From JASLBX01 sp035762665 (GTDB lineage Bacteria > Actinomycetota > Actinomycetes > Jiangellales > Jiangellaceae): 64,000 bases of DNA. The notes under the pieces were generated by a model. That model ran no database searches. It was not told where the DNA came from and worked only from the letters and a program-made list of their open reading frames with translations. Positions 7,295 through 16,404 of this stretch are shown here, one piece after another. Positions within the stretch are counted from its first letter, which is position 1, and every line of letters starts with the position of its first letter. The position numbers and the translations under genes were made by a program. The stretch spans positions 1 to 64,000 of the forward strand of contig DASTNZ010000144.1 in NCBI GenBank assembly GCA_035762665.1, given 5' to 3'.

Positions 7295-8152
7295 TCACCG
7301 CACCTCGCGAAGGTCGAACGCGATGTCGAGGATAGGTGCCGAGTGCGTGATCGCACCGACCGCCAGGTAATCCACGCCGGTCTCGGCGTAGACGCGTGCA
7401 GACTCCAGAGTCAGCCCGCCGCTCACCTCGAGCCGAGCCTTGCCGTCCACGGCGGCGACCGCCTGCCGGACCTCGTCGACCGAGAAGTTGTCGAGCAGGA
7501 TCAGGGCGGCACCGGCCCTGACCGCTTCGACGGCGCCAGCCACATCATCCACCTCGATCTCCACTGGTACGCCTGGGAATGCCTGTGTCACTTTGGCGTA
7601 CGCGGCCGCCACACCCCCGGCCGCGAGCACGTGGTTGTCCTTGATCAGCGCTGCGTCGGAAAGGGCCATCCGGTGGTTCTCCCCGCCGCCACACCGCACG
7701 GCGTATTTCTCCAGAGCGCGGAGCATCGGGGTGGTCTTGCGCGTGTCACGGACGGACGCCTGAGTCCCGGCCAGCGCGTCCACCCAGAGCCGGGTCGCCG
7801 TGGCGATGCCCGAGAGCCGGCACAGCAGGTTCAATGCCGTCCGCTCGGCCTGCAGCAGCTGCCTCGTTGGCCCCGTGACTGTCGCGAGCACGTCTCCCCG
7901 GTGGACCCGGTCGCCGTCAGTCACCTTCGCGTCGAAGCGGGCCCGGCCACGCGCGGCAATTGTGAAAACCTCCTCGGCCACTGGGAGGCCGGCCACCACA
8001 CCGTCATCACGGGCCACGAGCTCACCGGTAGCCTGTTGATCAGCGGGGATGGTCGCCTCGCTGGTGACGTCGACACCGCCGGCCAGATCCTCGTCAAGGG
8101 CAGCCCGGACGATCCTGCTCACGGCGGCGTTGTCGAGCTGCGGCGCGGTCAC
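7295..8152 (-). CDS. nadC: nicotinate-nucleotide pyrophosphorylase (carboxylating)
   Basis: About 285 residues. It converts quinolinate and PRPP to nicotinate mononucleotide with loss of CO2, in de novo NAD synthesis. Typical features are the N-terminal AALDEDLAGGVDVTSEATIP, the active-site RDTRKTTPMLRALEKYAVRCGG with Arg and Lys residues, KDNHVLAAGG, and the TIM-barrel end VDYLAVGAITHSAPILDI. The GTG at 8152 overlaps the nadB stop (GTGA) and matches the family length, so longer upstream reading is rejected. Confidence 0.95.
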   Translation of the reverse strand: MTAPQLDNAAVSRIVRAALDEDLAGGVDVTSEATIPADQQATGELVARDDGVVAGLPVAEEVFTIAARGRARFDAKVTDGDRVHRGDVLATVTGPTRQLLQAERTALNLLCRLSGIATATRLWVDALAGTQASVRDTRKTTPMLRALEKYAVRCGGGENHRMALSDAALIKDNHVLAAGGVAAAYAKVTQAFPGVPVEIEVDDVAGAVEAVRAGAALILLDNFSVDEVRQAVAAVDGKARLEVSGGLTLESARVYAETGVDYLAVGAITHSAPILDIAFDLREVR

Positions 8153-9852
8153 GAAAGCTCCTTGAAGTAGGTCTCGAGGGTGCCGTCCTCGCTGAGCCGG
8201 CTGATCAGGTGGCCGCGCCAGTGCTCGTCGTCGCGCTCGGGGAAGTCCTCGCGCCAGTGCCCACCCCGGCTCTCCTCGCGCAGCGTCGCATGCCGGACGA
8301 GTGCCATGGCCACAGCGTGCAGGTTCGTGGTCTCCCATGCCTCCGTGGACGGTTCGGTGAATGCTCGCTCAGTCGTCAGCCGGTCAAGTGCGGTCACGGC
8401 GGTCGCCAACGACGTCGCGCTGCGGATGACTCCGGCTCCTGTCGTCATCGCTGCCTGGACGAACAGTCGGGCGTCCGGCGCGAGCAGCGCGGGATTCCCG
8501 CCCCGCTCGACTGGATCGGTCGCCGCCGGCAGGACGTCGGCCAACTGCTCGGCGATCCGATGCCCGAACACCAGACCCTCCAGCAAGGAGTTGGACGCGA
8601 GCCGGTTCGCTCCGTGCACCCCTGTGTGGGACACCTCTCCGCAGGCGTACAGGCCAGGCACGGACGTTCGCCCGTACAAGTCCGTCCGGACGCCTCCACT
8701 CGCGTAATGTTGCGCCGGCGCTACCGGGACCAGCTGCGTGGCAGGGTCGAACCCGGCCTCACGGCACCGGGCCATGATCGTAGGGAACCGCTGTTCCAGA
8801 AAATCGGCACCCAGGTGCCGAGCGTCGAGCCAGACGTGCTCCGCACCGGTCTCCGCCATCGCTGTGATCGCGCCCTTAGCAACGACGTCCCGCGGCGCCA
8901 GCTCAGCGAGCGGGTGCCGGTCGACCATGAACCGGCGGCCCTCGGCGTCGCGTAGCACAGCGCCCTCACCGCGGACGGCTTCGGAGATAAGCGGTTGCTG
9001 GCCCTTGGCCGAACGGCCGAGCCACAGCACCGTTGGATGGAACTGGACGAACTCGAGGTCCGCGACGTCCGCGCCGGCCCGCAAGGCAGCCGCCACCCCG
9101 TCGCCGGTCGCTACGGGCGGGTTCGTCGTCGATGCGTACACCTGGCCGATCCCGCCTGTCGCGAGCACCACCGCTCGTCCGAGCGCTGCACCGATGCCAT
9201 CGCGCTGACCCTCACCGATCACGTGCAACGTGACGCCGCACGCGGTCCCACGGACGTCGGTGAGGATGTCGGCGACAAGTGCGTGCTCGATGACCTCGAT
9301 CTTCGGGTCCTCCCGGACCGCGTGCAGCGCCTCGATCAGCGCGCGGGATATCTCCCGTCCGGTTGCGTCGCCGCCTGCGTGCGCGATGCGGTCCGTTAGG
9401 TGTCCGCCCTCACGGGTCAGGGCGATCTCGCCGCTGTCGGTGCGCTCGAACTCCGCGCCCAGAGCGGCGAGTTCGCGGACGCGCTTGGGTCCCTCTGTCA
9501 CCAGGACGCGAACGGCTTCCTCGTCGCAGATCCCAACGCCGGCCACCAAAGTGTCGTGCAGGTGGGCGTCCGGGCTGTCATTCGGGTCGAGCGCTGCGGC
9601 GATCCCGCCCTGCGCCCAGAATGTCGAGCTCTCCTGCAGAGTCGTCTTGGTCACCAGCAGAACTGTGCCGGCGCGGCGAGCCTCCAGTGCGGTCGTGAGC
9701 CCGGCGATGCCGCTGCCGACCACAATGACGTCGGCTTGAGTCGTCCAGCCGGGTTCCGGCGTCAGGAGTCGGCGGGCCAGCCGCGGTGCGGACACGCCCC
9801 AAACCCTAGAGCGCGGTGCCGTGGACGGCGTGTCCGGGTCTGCGCATTCCAC
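8149..9852 (-). CDS. nadB: L-aspartate oxidase
   Basis: Up to 567 residues. This flavoenzyme oxidises aspartate to iminoaspartate, the first step of NAD synthesis. The FAD site is VIVVGSGIAGLTTALEA (about 43-59). Further family blocks are the active-site region around QFHPT, DARHLG, and HGANRLASNSLLEGLVFG, followed by a helical C-terminal domain. The start is uncertain: GTG at 9852, or GTG at 9795, which would begin MSAPRLARRLL and leave less N-terminal extension. There is no nadA in the window; nadC follows with a 4-base overlap. Confidence 0.93.
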   Translation of the reverse strand: MECADPDTPSTAPRSRVWGVSAPRLARRLLTPEPGWTTQADVIVVGSGIAGLTTALEARRAGTVLLVTKTTLQESSTFWAQGGIAAALDPNDSPDAHLHDTLVAGVGICDEEAVRVLVTEGPKRVRELAALGAEFERTDSGEIALTREGGHLTDRIAHAGGDATGREISRALIEALHAVREDPKIEVIEHALVADILTDVRGTACGVTLHVIGEGQRDGIGAALGRAVVLATGGIGQVYASTTNPPVATGDGVAAALRAGADVADLEFVQFHPTVLWLGRSAKGQQPLISEAVRGEGAVLRDAEGRRFMVDRHPLAELAPRDVVAKGAITAMAETGAEHVWLDARHLGADFLEQRFPTIMARCREAGFDPATQLVPVAPAQHYASGGVRTDLYGRTSVPGLYACGEVSHTGVHGANRLASNSLLEGLVFGHRIAEQLADVLPAATDPVERGGNPALLAPDARLFVQAAMTTGAGVIRSATSLATAVTALDRLTTERAFTEPSTEAWETTNLHAVAMALVRHATLREESRGGHWREDFPERDDEHWRGHLISRLSEDGTLETYFKELS

Positions 9853-9942
9853 CAGCCTCAGAGTTGATGGGCGAGCGGCTGCACATGTGCGCCGACCTCC
9901 GCGCCCTTCGGCGGCCGCTCACGCCAGAGGGCGCGCCTGTGC

Positions 9943-10389
9943 TCATCGGGTACTTATCCTCGACGCAGTCACAAGGAACGTGGCGCCGGTCACAAGGTGC
10001 ATCACCGCCAGCAGGACGCCGGTCGCGGTGTCGTCGGCGGCCGACAGGGGACCGCTAACCGAGACCACGGCGAACAGGGCGGCTGCGACCATGACGGCGC
10101 GCACCCAGCGGTGGGAATGCCGAGCAGCCAGCGCGAGCAGGCCCGAGCCGACCGCGAACATGGCCAGCGTGGTTAGGACGACCAGGACGATGCCGACCTG
10201 CATCGAGGTGTGACCCGTGGGCGGGCTCGCCACGAAGGACACGTCCGCCGCACGTCCGCCGGCCCAGAGCGCGGTGTTCACGAGGGTAGCGACGGCAGCT
10301 CCGGCAGCCGCTCCCTGGAGCAGGGGGTGGCTTTGGGCTGTGGTACCGGCGCCGCTCCCGCCCGGGCCGGCCGTAGATGTAGTGCTCAT
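9943..10389 (-). CDS. DUF6069-type membrane protein
   Basis: A 148-residue small membrane protein with four predicted hydrophobic helices (about residues 26-46, 62-84, 90-108, 118-142) after a Gly/Ser/Thr-rich N-terminus. It has a perfect Shine-Dalgarno, AGGAGGT, before the ATG at 10389. It resembles the DUF6069 family, whose role is unknown. It lies between comB and nadB with gaps on both sides and is probably transcribed on its own. Confidence 0.75.
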   Translation of the reverse strand: MSTTSTAGPGGSGAGTTAQSHPLLQGAAAGAAVATLVNTALWAGGRAADVSFVASPPTGHTSMQVGIVLVVLTTLAMFAVGSGLLALAARHSHRWVRAVMVAAALFAVVSVSGPLSAADDTATGVLLAVMHLVTGATFLVTASRISTR

Positions 10390-10658
10390 TGAGACCTCCT
10401 AAAAGGACAGGCTTGACTATCCGTCGAGTGCTGCCGCACGAGCAGGACGCCGGAGTCGTACGTGTACTGGCCCGAATCGCAGGACCGGGGATTCGGTCAT
10501 GATGTCGCTGAGCTTTCCTGTACTCGGGAAGTGTTCGTCTTAGTGGTACGACGACGCAGCCTCTTGGTATGTGAGGCGACGGGCCGGTTACGCGGGCAGT
10601 GTCCGGGAGATGCTGGCCACAAGCCGGGGTGGGCGTTGACCGCCCCTGGTAGGCCAGT

Positions 10659-11363
10659 TCAGGGCGAAGGGTCTGCCTCCAGCCACAGCAGGCCGTGCGC
10701 ACGCACCACCTCCATGGCGAAGTCGAAGCAATCAACCCGGACCGCGTAGTCGATGTCTTCCGGGTGGACGTGCCCACTGCCAAGCGCCAACGTTAAGGCT
10801 GCTTCGTAAGACGTCGCCACTGCCTTGGCAGTCCGTGCGGCGTCGAGATCCTGGCCAAGGCGGGCCCGCTCGATCAGCTCCGCTGTGACGAGGTCGTCGT
10901 AGCCGTCGCGGTCCGGCCGATCCTGGAAACGTCCTGTGATCAGGTATGTGGGTTCTCCGAGACCGCTGGCCGCGACAGCCTCCGCCGTCGCCGAAGCGCA
11001 GACCAGGCTCGCGCACCACAGCCGCGTGGCCGACCGGGCCGCCGCTACGCCACGGGTTCCGGCGGACGTCCGCTGGATCAGCGTCCTGCCGGCCACGTCG
11101 GCACGGGAGACCTCGACCGGCGAGTTGGGCAGGTCGAACCCGTCTGGTCGCCGACCCCGATCCTCACCGATGGCAAGCGATCCTGGATGGTCGGCCTTGA
11201 GCGCCAGCGCTTCGGCCACCGAATCGACGAGCAGGATGCAGCTCGCCCCGGCGCCGAAGGCGTACGCGGCGGTGGTGAAGGCGCGCAGCACGTCGACCGC
11301 CACGACCGCGCCAGACGTTTCACTCACCTGCCAGCGCCCGACGAAACGCTTGCCTTTCGTCAC
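10659..11363 (-). CDS. 2-phosphosulfolactate phosphatase family protein (ComB-like)
   Basis: A 234-residue protein of the ComB family. In methanogens ComB removes phosphate from 2-phosphosulfolactate during coenzyme M synthesis; actinobacterial members are uncharacterised. The family blocks are VAVDVLRAFTTAAYAFGAGA (about 21-40), GEDRGRRPDGFDLPNSP (about 66-82), QRTSAGTRGV (about 97-106) and CASLVCASATAEAV. The GTG start overlaps the panC stop (GTGA). It occupies the place between panC and nadB where panD is often found. No other coenzyme M-type gene is nearby. Confidence 0.8.
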   Translation of the reverse strand: MTKGKRFVGRWQVSETSGAVVAVDVLRAFTTAAYAFGAGASCILLVDSVAEALALKADHPGSLAIGEDRGRRPDGFDLPNSPVEVSRADVAGRTLIQRTSAGTRGVAAARSATRLWCASLVCASATAEAVAASGLGEPTYLITGRFQDRPDRDGYDDLVTAELIERARLGQDLDAARTAKAVATSYEAALTLALGSGHVHPEDIDYAVRVDCFDFAMEVVRAHGLLWLEADPSP

Positions 11364-12214
11364 AGCTCGACCGGCCGGTTGTCGATCAGGCGAGTCGACC
11401 CGACTCTCCCTGCGATGAGCAGCCGAGCCTTACCTCGGGCAGGCGGCGGGCCCAGTGCTGGGTCGCGAAGCTCCAGGTAGTCGAGGTCGAGATCGCCGGC
11501 CTCGGCACGCGCTGCGGCGACGACAGCCTCGGGACCATTGGGAGCGGCGGCGGCGCCGGCGTCCAGCGCCCGCGAGAGCCCCACCGCCTGCTTGCGTTCC
11601 GCGTCGGACAAGTAGCGGTTTCGGCTGGACAGCGCCAAACCATCCGGCTCCCGAACCGTCGGGACCCCGACGATCTCGTACGGCATCTCCAGGTCGGTCA
11701 CCATCTGCCGAACAAGCGTCAGCTGCTGATAGTCCTTCTCGCCGAACACCGCGAAGGTCGGGACGGTGAGATTGAGCAGCTTCGCGACAACGGTGAGTAC
11801 TCCGGCGAAGTGTGCGGGACGCACCGCGCCCTCTAATTCGGCCGCGAGCGGGCCCGGGTCGACGGTCACCTGTGGGTCGCCGCCCGGATACAGCTCCGCC
11901 CTGTCGGGAGCGAAGACGACGTCCACCCCTTCGGCCCGGCAGACCCTAACGTCCGCCTCAAACGTGCGCGGGTACTTTTCGAAGTCCTCGCCCGGCCCGA
12001 ACTGCAACGGGTTGACGAAGATGGTGACAATTACGAGGCCGTCCGCTCCCACCAGTTCGCGGGCCGTCCTGACGAGAGCTACATGGCCGGCGTGCAGTGC
12101 TCCCATGGTCATCACGACGGCCGTATTCGCACCCATGCCGGCCGCGAGTGCTGCTGCCAACTCGTCTCTGGTCCGCGCCAGCACCGGCTCGTCGTTCAAA
12201 GGCACGGCGAGCAC
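11360..12214 (-). CDS. panC: pantothenate synthetase
   Basis: About 284 residues. It joins pantoate and beta-alanine using ATP. It has the nucleotidyltransferase signatures MGALHAGHVALVR, the substrate motif IFVNPLQFGPGEDFEKYPRT, FGEKDYQQL and LALSSRNRYLSDAER (KMSKS-like loop). The first in-frame start is a TTG at 12262 that would add 16 unlikely residues; the GTG at 12214 gives normal family length, and a GTG at 12205 is also possible. It overlaps comB by 4 bases. panB and panD are not in the window. Confidence 0.9.
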   Translation of the reverse strand: MLAVPLNDEPVLARTRDELAAALAAGMGANTAVVMTMGALHAGHVALVRTARELVGADGLVIVTIFVNPLQFGPGEDFEKYPRTFEADVRVCRAEGVDVVFAPDRAELYPGGDPQVTVDPGPLAAELEGAVRPAHFAGVLTVVAKLLNLTVPTFAVFGEKDYQQLTLVRQMVTDLEMPYEIVGVPTVREPDGLALSSRNRYLSDAERKQAVGLSRALDAGAAAAPNGPEAVVAAARAEAGDLDLDYLELRDPALGPPPARGKARLLIAGRVGSTRLIDNRPVEL

Positions 12215-12391
12215 GATAGGACCACCAAGGTGCTGCCCGCCAGCAGGGTAAGGATTGACCAAGGGGCAGAATGAATCCTTACTCCGGTCGGACCGGGATC
12301 TTGAACTTCATCCGGGTACTTCGCTGCATCGAGTTGGCGCCGGCGTAATTCTCTGGACTGCGGCACGGCGCACGAGTAAGGTTTTGCGCTT

Positions 12392-13186
12392 GTGTCAGCG
12401 CTTGGGGCCATGTTCGTCAACGGCTTCCGGCGATGGGCCACCTACCGGATGGCGGTGGCTGCCGGTGCCTTCACCAACACAGTCTTCGGCCTCATCCGCG
12501 CATACATCACGGTCGCGGCGATCGGCGCCGCCGGCGGGACGCTCGCCGGCTACGACGCGAAAGCCGGGATCACTTACGCGTTCCTGGCCCAGGCTCTGAT
12601 CGCACCAGTGAATATCTTCACCTGGAACGAGTTCGCGCTGCGGGTCCGAACCGGGGATGTAGCAGTCGACCTGGCCCGGCCAGTGGATCTTCAGCTGGCC
12701 TACCTGCTGTCCGACCTCGGCCGGGCCGCGTACTCTCTCATTCCGCGCGGCGCGCCTCCGCTGCTCGCGGGAAGCATCGTCTTCGGCCTGGCCCTGCCCA
12801 CCACACCACTGCCCTACCTGCTCGGCGCGATCAGCCTGCTGCTGGCGGTCATGGTGTCGTTCGCGTGCCGGTGGCTCGCCAACCTTGCCGCGTTCTGGCT
12901 GCTCGACCTGCGCGGAGTGATGATGATCTACGTACTGGCCAGTGGCCTGCTGAGCGGCCACCTACTTCCAGTCCACTGGTTTCCGGGCTGGCTCGCGGCG
13001 ATCGCCAACGCGACGCCGTTCCCTTCGATCATCCAGACGCCGATCGACGTCATCACCGGCCGCGCCGCGAACGCGGATGCGCTGGCGCTGATCGGCGTAC
13101 AGCTCGCGTGGCTGGTCGCCGTGCTGGTCGTCGGACGCCTGGTCTTCGCCGCCGGCACGCGAAAGCTGGTGGTTCAGGGTGGGTGA
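12392..13186 (+). CDS. ABC-2 type exporter permease (first of pair)
   Basis: About 264 residues with six hydrophobic helices. It belongs to the ABC-2 permease group (COG4587/COG3694) found as a pair with a NatA-like ATPase, sometimes named after viologen exporters. A recognisable motif is WNEFALRVRTGDVAVDLARPVDLQ, the cytoplasmic coupling segment. The start is GTG at 12392 or ATG at 12410. It overlaps the next permease by 8 bases. This three-gene exporter splits the normal DUF2520-panC neighbourhood. Confidence 0.85.
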   Translation: MSALGAMFVNGFRRWATYRMAVAAGAFTNTVFGLIRAYITVAAIGAAGGTLAGYDAKAGITYAFLAQALIAPVNIFTWNEFALRVRTGDVAVDLARPVDLQLAYLLSDLGRAAYSLIPRGAPPLLAGSIVFGLALPTTPLPYLLGAISLLLAVMVSFACRWLANLAAFWLLDLRGVMMIYVLASGLLSGHLLPVHWFPGWLAAIANATPFPSIIQTPIDVITGRAANADALALIGVQLAWLVAVLVVGRLVFAAGTRKLVVQGG

Positions 13187-13982
13187 CCGGCTCGCTCCCT
13201 ATAGCGTCCTGCTGGCGTCGCGGGTGCGTTCGCAGACAACGTACCGGCGGTCCTTTGCACTGGACGTCCTTGGCAGCGCAAGCGTCGGCATCGTTGAGTT
13301 CGCTGAGGTGTACATCATCTTCGCCAACGTCGACGCGCTCGGCGGGCTCGATTTCGCGGGCGTGGCGATGGTATTCGCGCTGGCTAATCTTGCGTTCGCG
13401 CTGGCCGACCTGGCCGTCGGCCACCTGGACCAATTGCCGACCTACTTGCGAGCAGGAACGCTGGACGCCTTCCTACTTCGGCCACTGCCCGTGCTCGCTC
13501 AGCTTGTCACCAGCGACATCTCGCTCCGCCGGCTTGGGCGAGCGATGGTGGCCATGGCCATCCTCGGGGTCGTGCTGCCATTGAACGACATCGACTGGAC
13601 GCCGGCCAGAATTGCGCTCCTGGTCATCGCGCCCCTCGCCGGCTCCGCGATCTTCGCGGCGCTGTTCGTCATCGCGGGTGCCGTTCAGTTCTGGCTGGTC
13701 GAGGGCGCGGAGTTCACGGCGGCATTCACGTACGGCGCCGGTTACGCCGCATCGTTCCCGGCCAGCGTGTTCGCCGCGCCGATGCGGGTGCTGTTCACCT
13801 TCGTCGCGCCGGCCGCCTTCGTGGCCTACCTGCCCACGCTCGTGCTCCTCGACCAGCCAGGACCGAGTGGCCTGCCGCAGTGGCTCGGCTGGTGCACACC
13901 GCTGGCTGCCGTCGGCATCTGCGGCCTCGCCACGCTCGGCTGGCGCGCCGGGATACGTCACTACACAGGAGCCGGATCGTGA
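13179..13982 (+). CDS. ABC-2 type exporter permease (second of pair)
   Basis: 267 residues with six hydrophobic helices. It is the partner of the preceding permease (COG3694-like), with the related coupling segment LPTYLRAGTLDAFLLRPLPV. It starts with GTG at 13179, inside the 3' end of the first permease, and its TGA overlaps the ATPase GTG. The transported substrate is unknown. The tight overlaps suggest fixed stoichiometry. Confidence 0.85.
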   Translation: MGDRLAPYSVLLASRVRSQTTYRRSFALDVLGSASVGIVEFAEVYIIFANVDALGGLDFAGVAMVFALANLAFALADLAVGHLDQLPTYLRAGTLDAFLLRPLPVLAQLVTSDISLRRLGRAMVAMAILGVVLPLNDIDWTPARIALLVIAPLAGSAIFAALFVIAGAVQFWLVEGAEFTAAFTYGAGYAASFPASVFAAPMRVLFTFVAPAAFVAYLPTLVLLDQPGPSGLPQWLGWCTPLAAVGICGLATLGWRAGIRHYTGAGS

Positions 13983-14950
13983 TCATCAGCGTGAAGGATC
14001 TTCGCCGCGAATTCGTCGTCCGCGCCGCTACTGGCCGGCTCAGGCGTAGCCGGACCGTCGTCCACGCCGTGGACGGCCTGAGCTTCGACATCGAGCCAGG
14101 ATCGGCGGTCGGATATATCGGAGCGAACGGCGCCGGGAAGTCGACCACGATCAAGATGCTCACAGGCATCCTGGTGCCGACGTCGGGGACGGTGCATACG
14201 TGCGGCATGCATCCGGTCAGGCAACGCAAGGCCCTCGCCTACCGGATCGGCGTGGTGTTCGGCCAACGGTCACAACTCTGGTGGGACCTGCCGCTGAGGC
14301 AGTCGTACCGGACGCTCGCTGCGATCCATCGGCTATCGGCCGCCGATTGGAAAGCCCGGCAGGCCGAGCTGGTCGAGCGGCTGGACCTGGCGTCGTTCCT
14401 GGACACCCCGGTGCGGCAGTTGTCGCTCGGTCAGCGGATCCGCGGCGAGATCGCGGCGGCGCTGCTGCACTCGCCAGAGTTGCTGATCTTGGACGAGCCG
14501 ACCATCGGACTCGACGTGCTGAGTAAGGAGCGGCTCCGGGTGTTCCTCGCCGAGCAGCAGGCCGAACATCGCACGACATTGCTGTTGACCACTCACGACA
14601 TGGACGATGTGCAGCGGCTGTGCGACCGCATCCTGGTCGTCGACCACGGCCGGCTCGCCTATGACGGGACATTGCCCGGGCTCGTCACCCGGGTCGGCGC
14701 CGAGCGGGTGCTGACACTCGACCTGAACGAACCATCGCCGCCTCTGACGGGAATCCCGGCCACGCGGCTGGTCGATGTCGAGCCGGACGGCCTGCGGCAG
14801 CGGCTGGCGTTCTCGCCGCAGGAGACGACAGCGGCGGCCGTCCTCGCGCAGGTGGGTAGACGGGCGGACGTCCGCGACCTCGCCATCGACGAACCGGACA
14901 TCGAGGATGTCGTCCGCCGTCTCTACCTCTCTCCACCCACCCTCCGCTGA
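13979..14950 (+). CDS. ABC exporter ATP-binding protein
   Basis: 323 residues. It has Walker A GANGAGKST (about 47-55), the Q-loop segment VVFGQRSQLWWDLP, the ABC signature LSLGQRIRGE (about 145-154), Walker B LLILDEPTIGLD (about 164-175), and an H-loop in TTHDMDD. The C-terminal domain is typical of COG4586 ATPases. The GTG at 13979 is preceded by AGGAG and overlaps the upstream stop (GTGA). It drives the two permeases upstream. Its TGA stop starts the arm of an inverted repeat. Confidence 0.9.
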   Translation: MIISVKDLRREFVVRAATGRLRRSRTVVHAVDGLSFDIEPGSAVGYIGANGAGKSTTIKMLTGILVPTSGTVHTCGMHPVRQRKALAYRIGVVFGQRSQLWWDLPLRQSYRTLAAIHRLSAADWKARQAELVERLDLASFLDTPVRQLSLGQRIRGEIAAALLHSPELLILDEPTIGLDVLSKERLRVFLAEQQAEHRTTLLLTTHDMDDVQRLCDRILVVDHGRLAYDGTLPGLVTRVGAERVLTLDLNEPSPPLTGIPATRLVDVEPDGLRQRLAFSPQETTAAAVLAQVGRRADVRDLAIDEPDIEDVVRRLYLSPPTLR

Positions 14951-15041
14951 TCACGCAAAAGAGGTGCGACACGCCCATATGCCGGTTGCCCTTCTGAGCG
15001 TGCCGCTGCGGGGCGGCGTGTCGCACCCTTTTGCGTGATCA
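14948..15041. repeat. 28-bp inverted repeat at the end of the ABC exporter operon
   Basis: Arms 14948-14975 and 15015-15041 pair apart from one bulged base, with a 39-base spacer. The left arm begins with the ATPase stop, TGATCACGCAAAAG, and runs to GCGACACGCC. Compared with the repeat at 6402-6517, the same motif has a C-G pair where that one has T-A, a compensated change. Probable bidirectional terminator facing DUF2520. Confidence 0.8.
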
Positions 15042-15053
15042 ACGCGGTGCTCG

Positions 15054-15935
15054 TTAGGGCGATAGCGCATCGAGCAGCGGTTCGGCATCGGTGGCCTTCA
15101 GCCGGCCCGACGCGAGGGCCCGCGCCGCCGTCCGCCGCGCCAGCTGGATGTATGTGGCCACCGACTCCGGTGCCGCTCGCCCGATCTCCGTGATATGACT
15201 GGCCACCGTGCCGGCATCGCCCCGTGCGACCGGACCCGTGAGGGCGGCATCGCCGGATCTCAGCACGTTGTCGAGAGCGGCCGACAGCAATGGCGCCAGC
15301 ACCTTGTCCGGCTGGTCGACACCCGCGCTCCGCAGCAGGTCCATCGCATCTGCGACCAGCGTGACCAGGTGGTTCGAGGCGTGCGCCAGCGCCGCGTGGT
15401 AAAGGGTGCGGTTCTCTTCGGCGATCCGGACCGGGTCCGATCCCATCTCCACGACGAGCGCCTCGGCAACCGGCCAAAGCTGCTCCGGCGCCGTAACACC
15501 GAAAACCGCACCGGCGAGCCGCTCCAGGTCCACCGACGTCCCAGTGAAGGTCATCGCCGGGTGCAGAGCGAGCGGCAACGCACCCGCACGGGTCGCCGGC
15601 TCCAGGACCCCCACGCCGTATCGGCCGCTGGTGTGCACCACGATCTGCCCCGGCCGGATCGCTCCTGTGCTCGCCAGCCCATTCACGAGCTCCGGTAGGG
15701 CGTCATCCGGCACCGTCAACAGGACCAATTCCGCGCGCTCCAACACCTCGGCCGTCGTGACTAGAGGCACGTCCGGCAACAGCTCATGTGCGCGGTGTTT
15801 ACTGCTCACCGACACGCCGTATCCAGCTACGACGCGGTGGCCGGCCCTGGCCAGCGCTGCGCCGAGGACGGCTCCGACGCGCCCCGTCCCGACGACACCT
15901 ACGTCGAGGCGAGCCGGGCGTTCGTCCGTCGTCAT
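15054..15935 (-). CDS. Rossmann-like / DUF2520 domain protein
   Basis: 293 residues. An N-terminal NAD(P)-type fold, DVGVVGTGRVGAVLGAAL (about 12-29), is followed by a helical DUF2520 domain with HPAMTF and ENRTLYHAALAHASNHLV. This family usually precedes panC in actinobacteria and is suspected, without proof, to serve pantoate formation as a ketopantoate reductase-like enzyme. The ATG at 15935 is fixed by AGGAGGAGG seven bases upstream. Here the ABC exporter separates it from panC. Confidence 0.88.
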   Translation of the reverse strand: MTTDERPARLDVGVVGTGRVGAVLGAALARAGHRVVAGYGVSVSSKHRAHELLPDVPLVTTAEVLERAELVLLTVPDDALPELVNGLASTGAIRPGQIVVHTSGRYGVGVLEPATRAGALPLALHPAMTFTGTSVDLERLAGAVFGVTAPEQLWPVAEALVVEMGSDPVRIAEENRTLYHAALAHASNHLVTLVADAMDLLRSAGVDQPDKVLAPLLSAALDNVLRSGDAALTGPVARGDAGTVASHITEIGRAAPESVATYIQLARRTAARALASGRLKATDAEPLLDALSP

Positions 15936-15963
15936 GGCGGTCCTCCTCCTCGCCCGATGTTGC

Positions 15964-15996
15964 GACAATCCACAGCTACCGACGGTGTGGATTGTC
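15964..15996 (-). terminator. hairpin, probable terminator of the small membrane-protein pair
   Basis: An 11-bp perfect inverted repeat (15964-15974 GACAATCCACA with 15986-15996), directly abutting the stop codon of the minus-strand gene at 15997. It shares the core GCGACNATCCACAG with the hairpin at 349-385; one base pair differs on both arms together, which supports a conserved structure. Confidence 0.6.
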
Positions 15997-16404
15997 TCAA
16001 GATCGCGGCGTGGTCTTGCTGCGGCGTAGCCACCACAGGCCGAGGAAGGGCAGCACCAGTGGGACGAAGCCGTACCCGCGGCCGAAGTCGGACCACACGG
16101 TGTCGCGCGGGAAGTCGCCCGCGCCGAACGCGGTCACGCTTCCAACGATCAGTACACCGGTGAGCTCGACGAGTACTGCAGCGACGGCCACCCGGTAGGC
16201 CATCGGTCCGGGCCGTGCGAACGCGATGGTCGCCACCAGGTAGACCACCGCTGCGAACGCAGAGAGCAGGAACGGCACCGGTGCCTCGTCGAACCGAGTG
16301 GAGATCTGGTACGCGGAGCGGGCCGTGGCGGCCACGGCGAACAGGGCATAGAGGGCAACGAGCACCCGGCCGGGGCCTGTATTGGTGGCGGGCGCGTCAG
16401 CCAC
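15997..16404 (-). CDS. small membrane protein, unknown function
   Basis: About 135 residues with four predicted helices (near 12-32, 45-62, 70-92, 108-126). It ends in a basic tail, LRRSKTTPRS. The GTG at 16404 overlaps the 3' end of the gene upstream by 8 bases, so the two are coupled. I do not recognise the family. The pair diverges from the long DEAH helicase gene, a linkage that may or may not be functional. Confidence 0.65.
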   Translation of the reverse strand: MADAPATNTGPGRVLVALYALFAVAATARSAYQISTRFDEAPVPFLLSAFAAVVYLVATIAFARPGPMAYRVAVAAVLVELTGVLIVGSVTAFGAGDFPRDTVWSDFGRGYGFVPLVLPFLGLWWLRRSKTTPRS

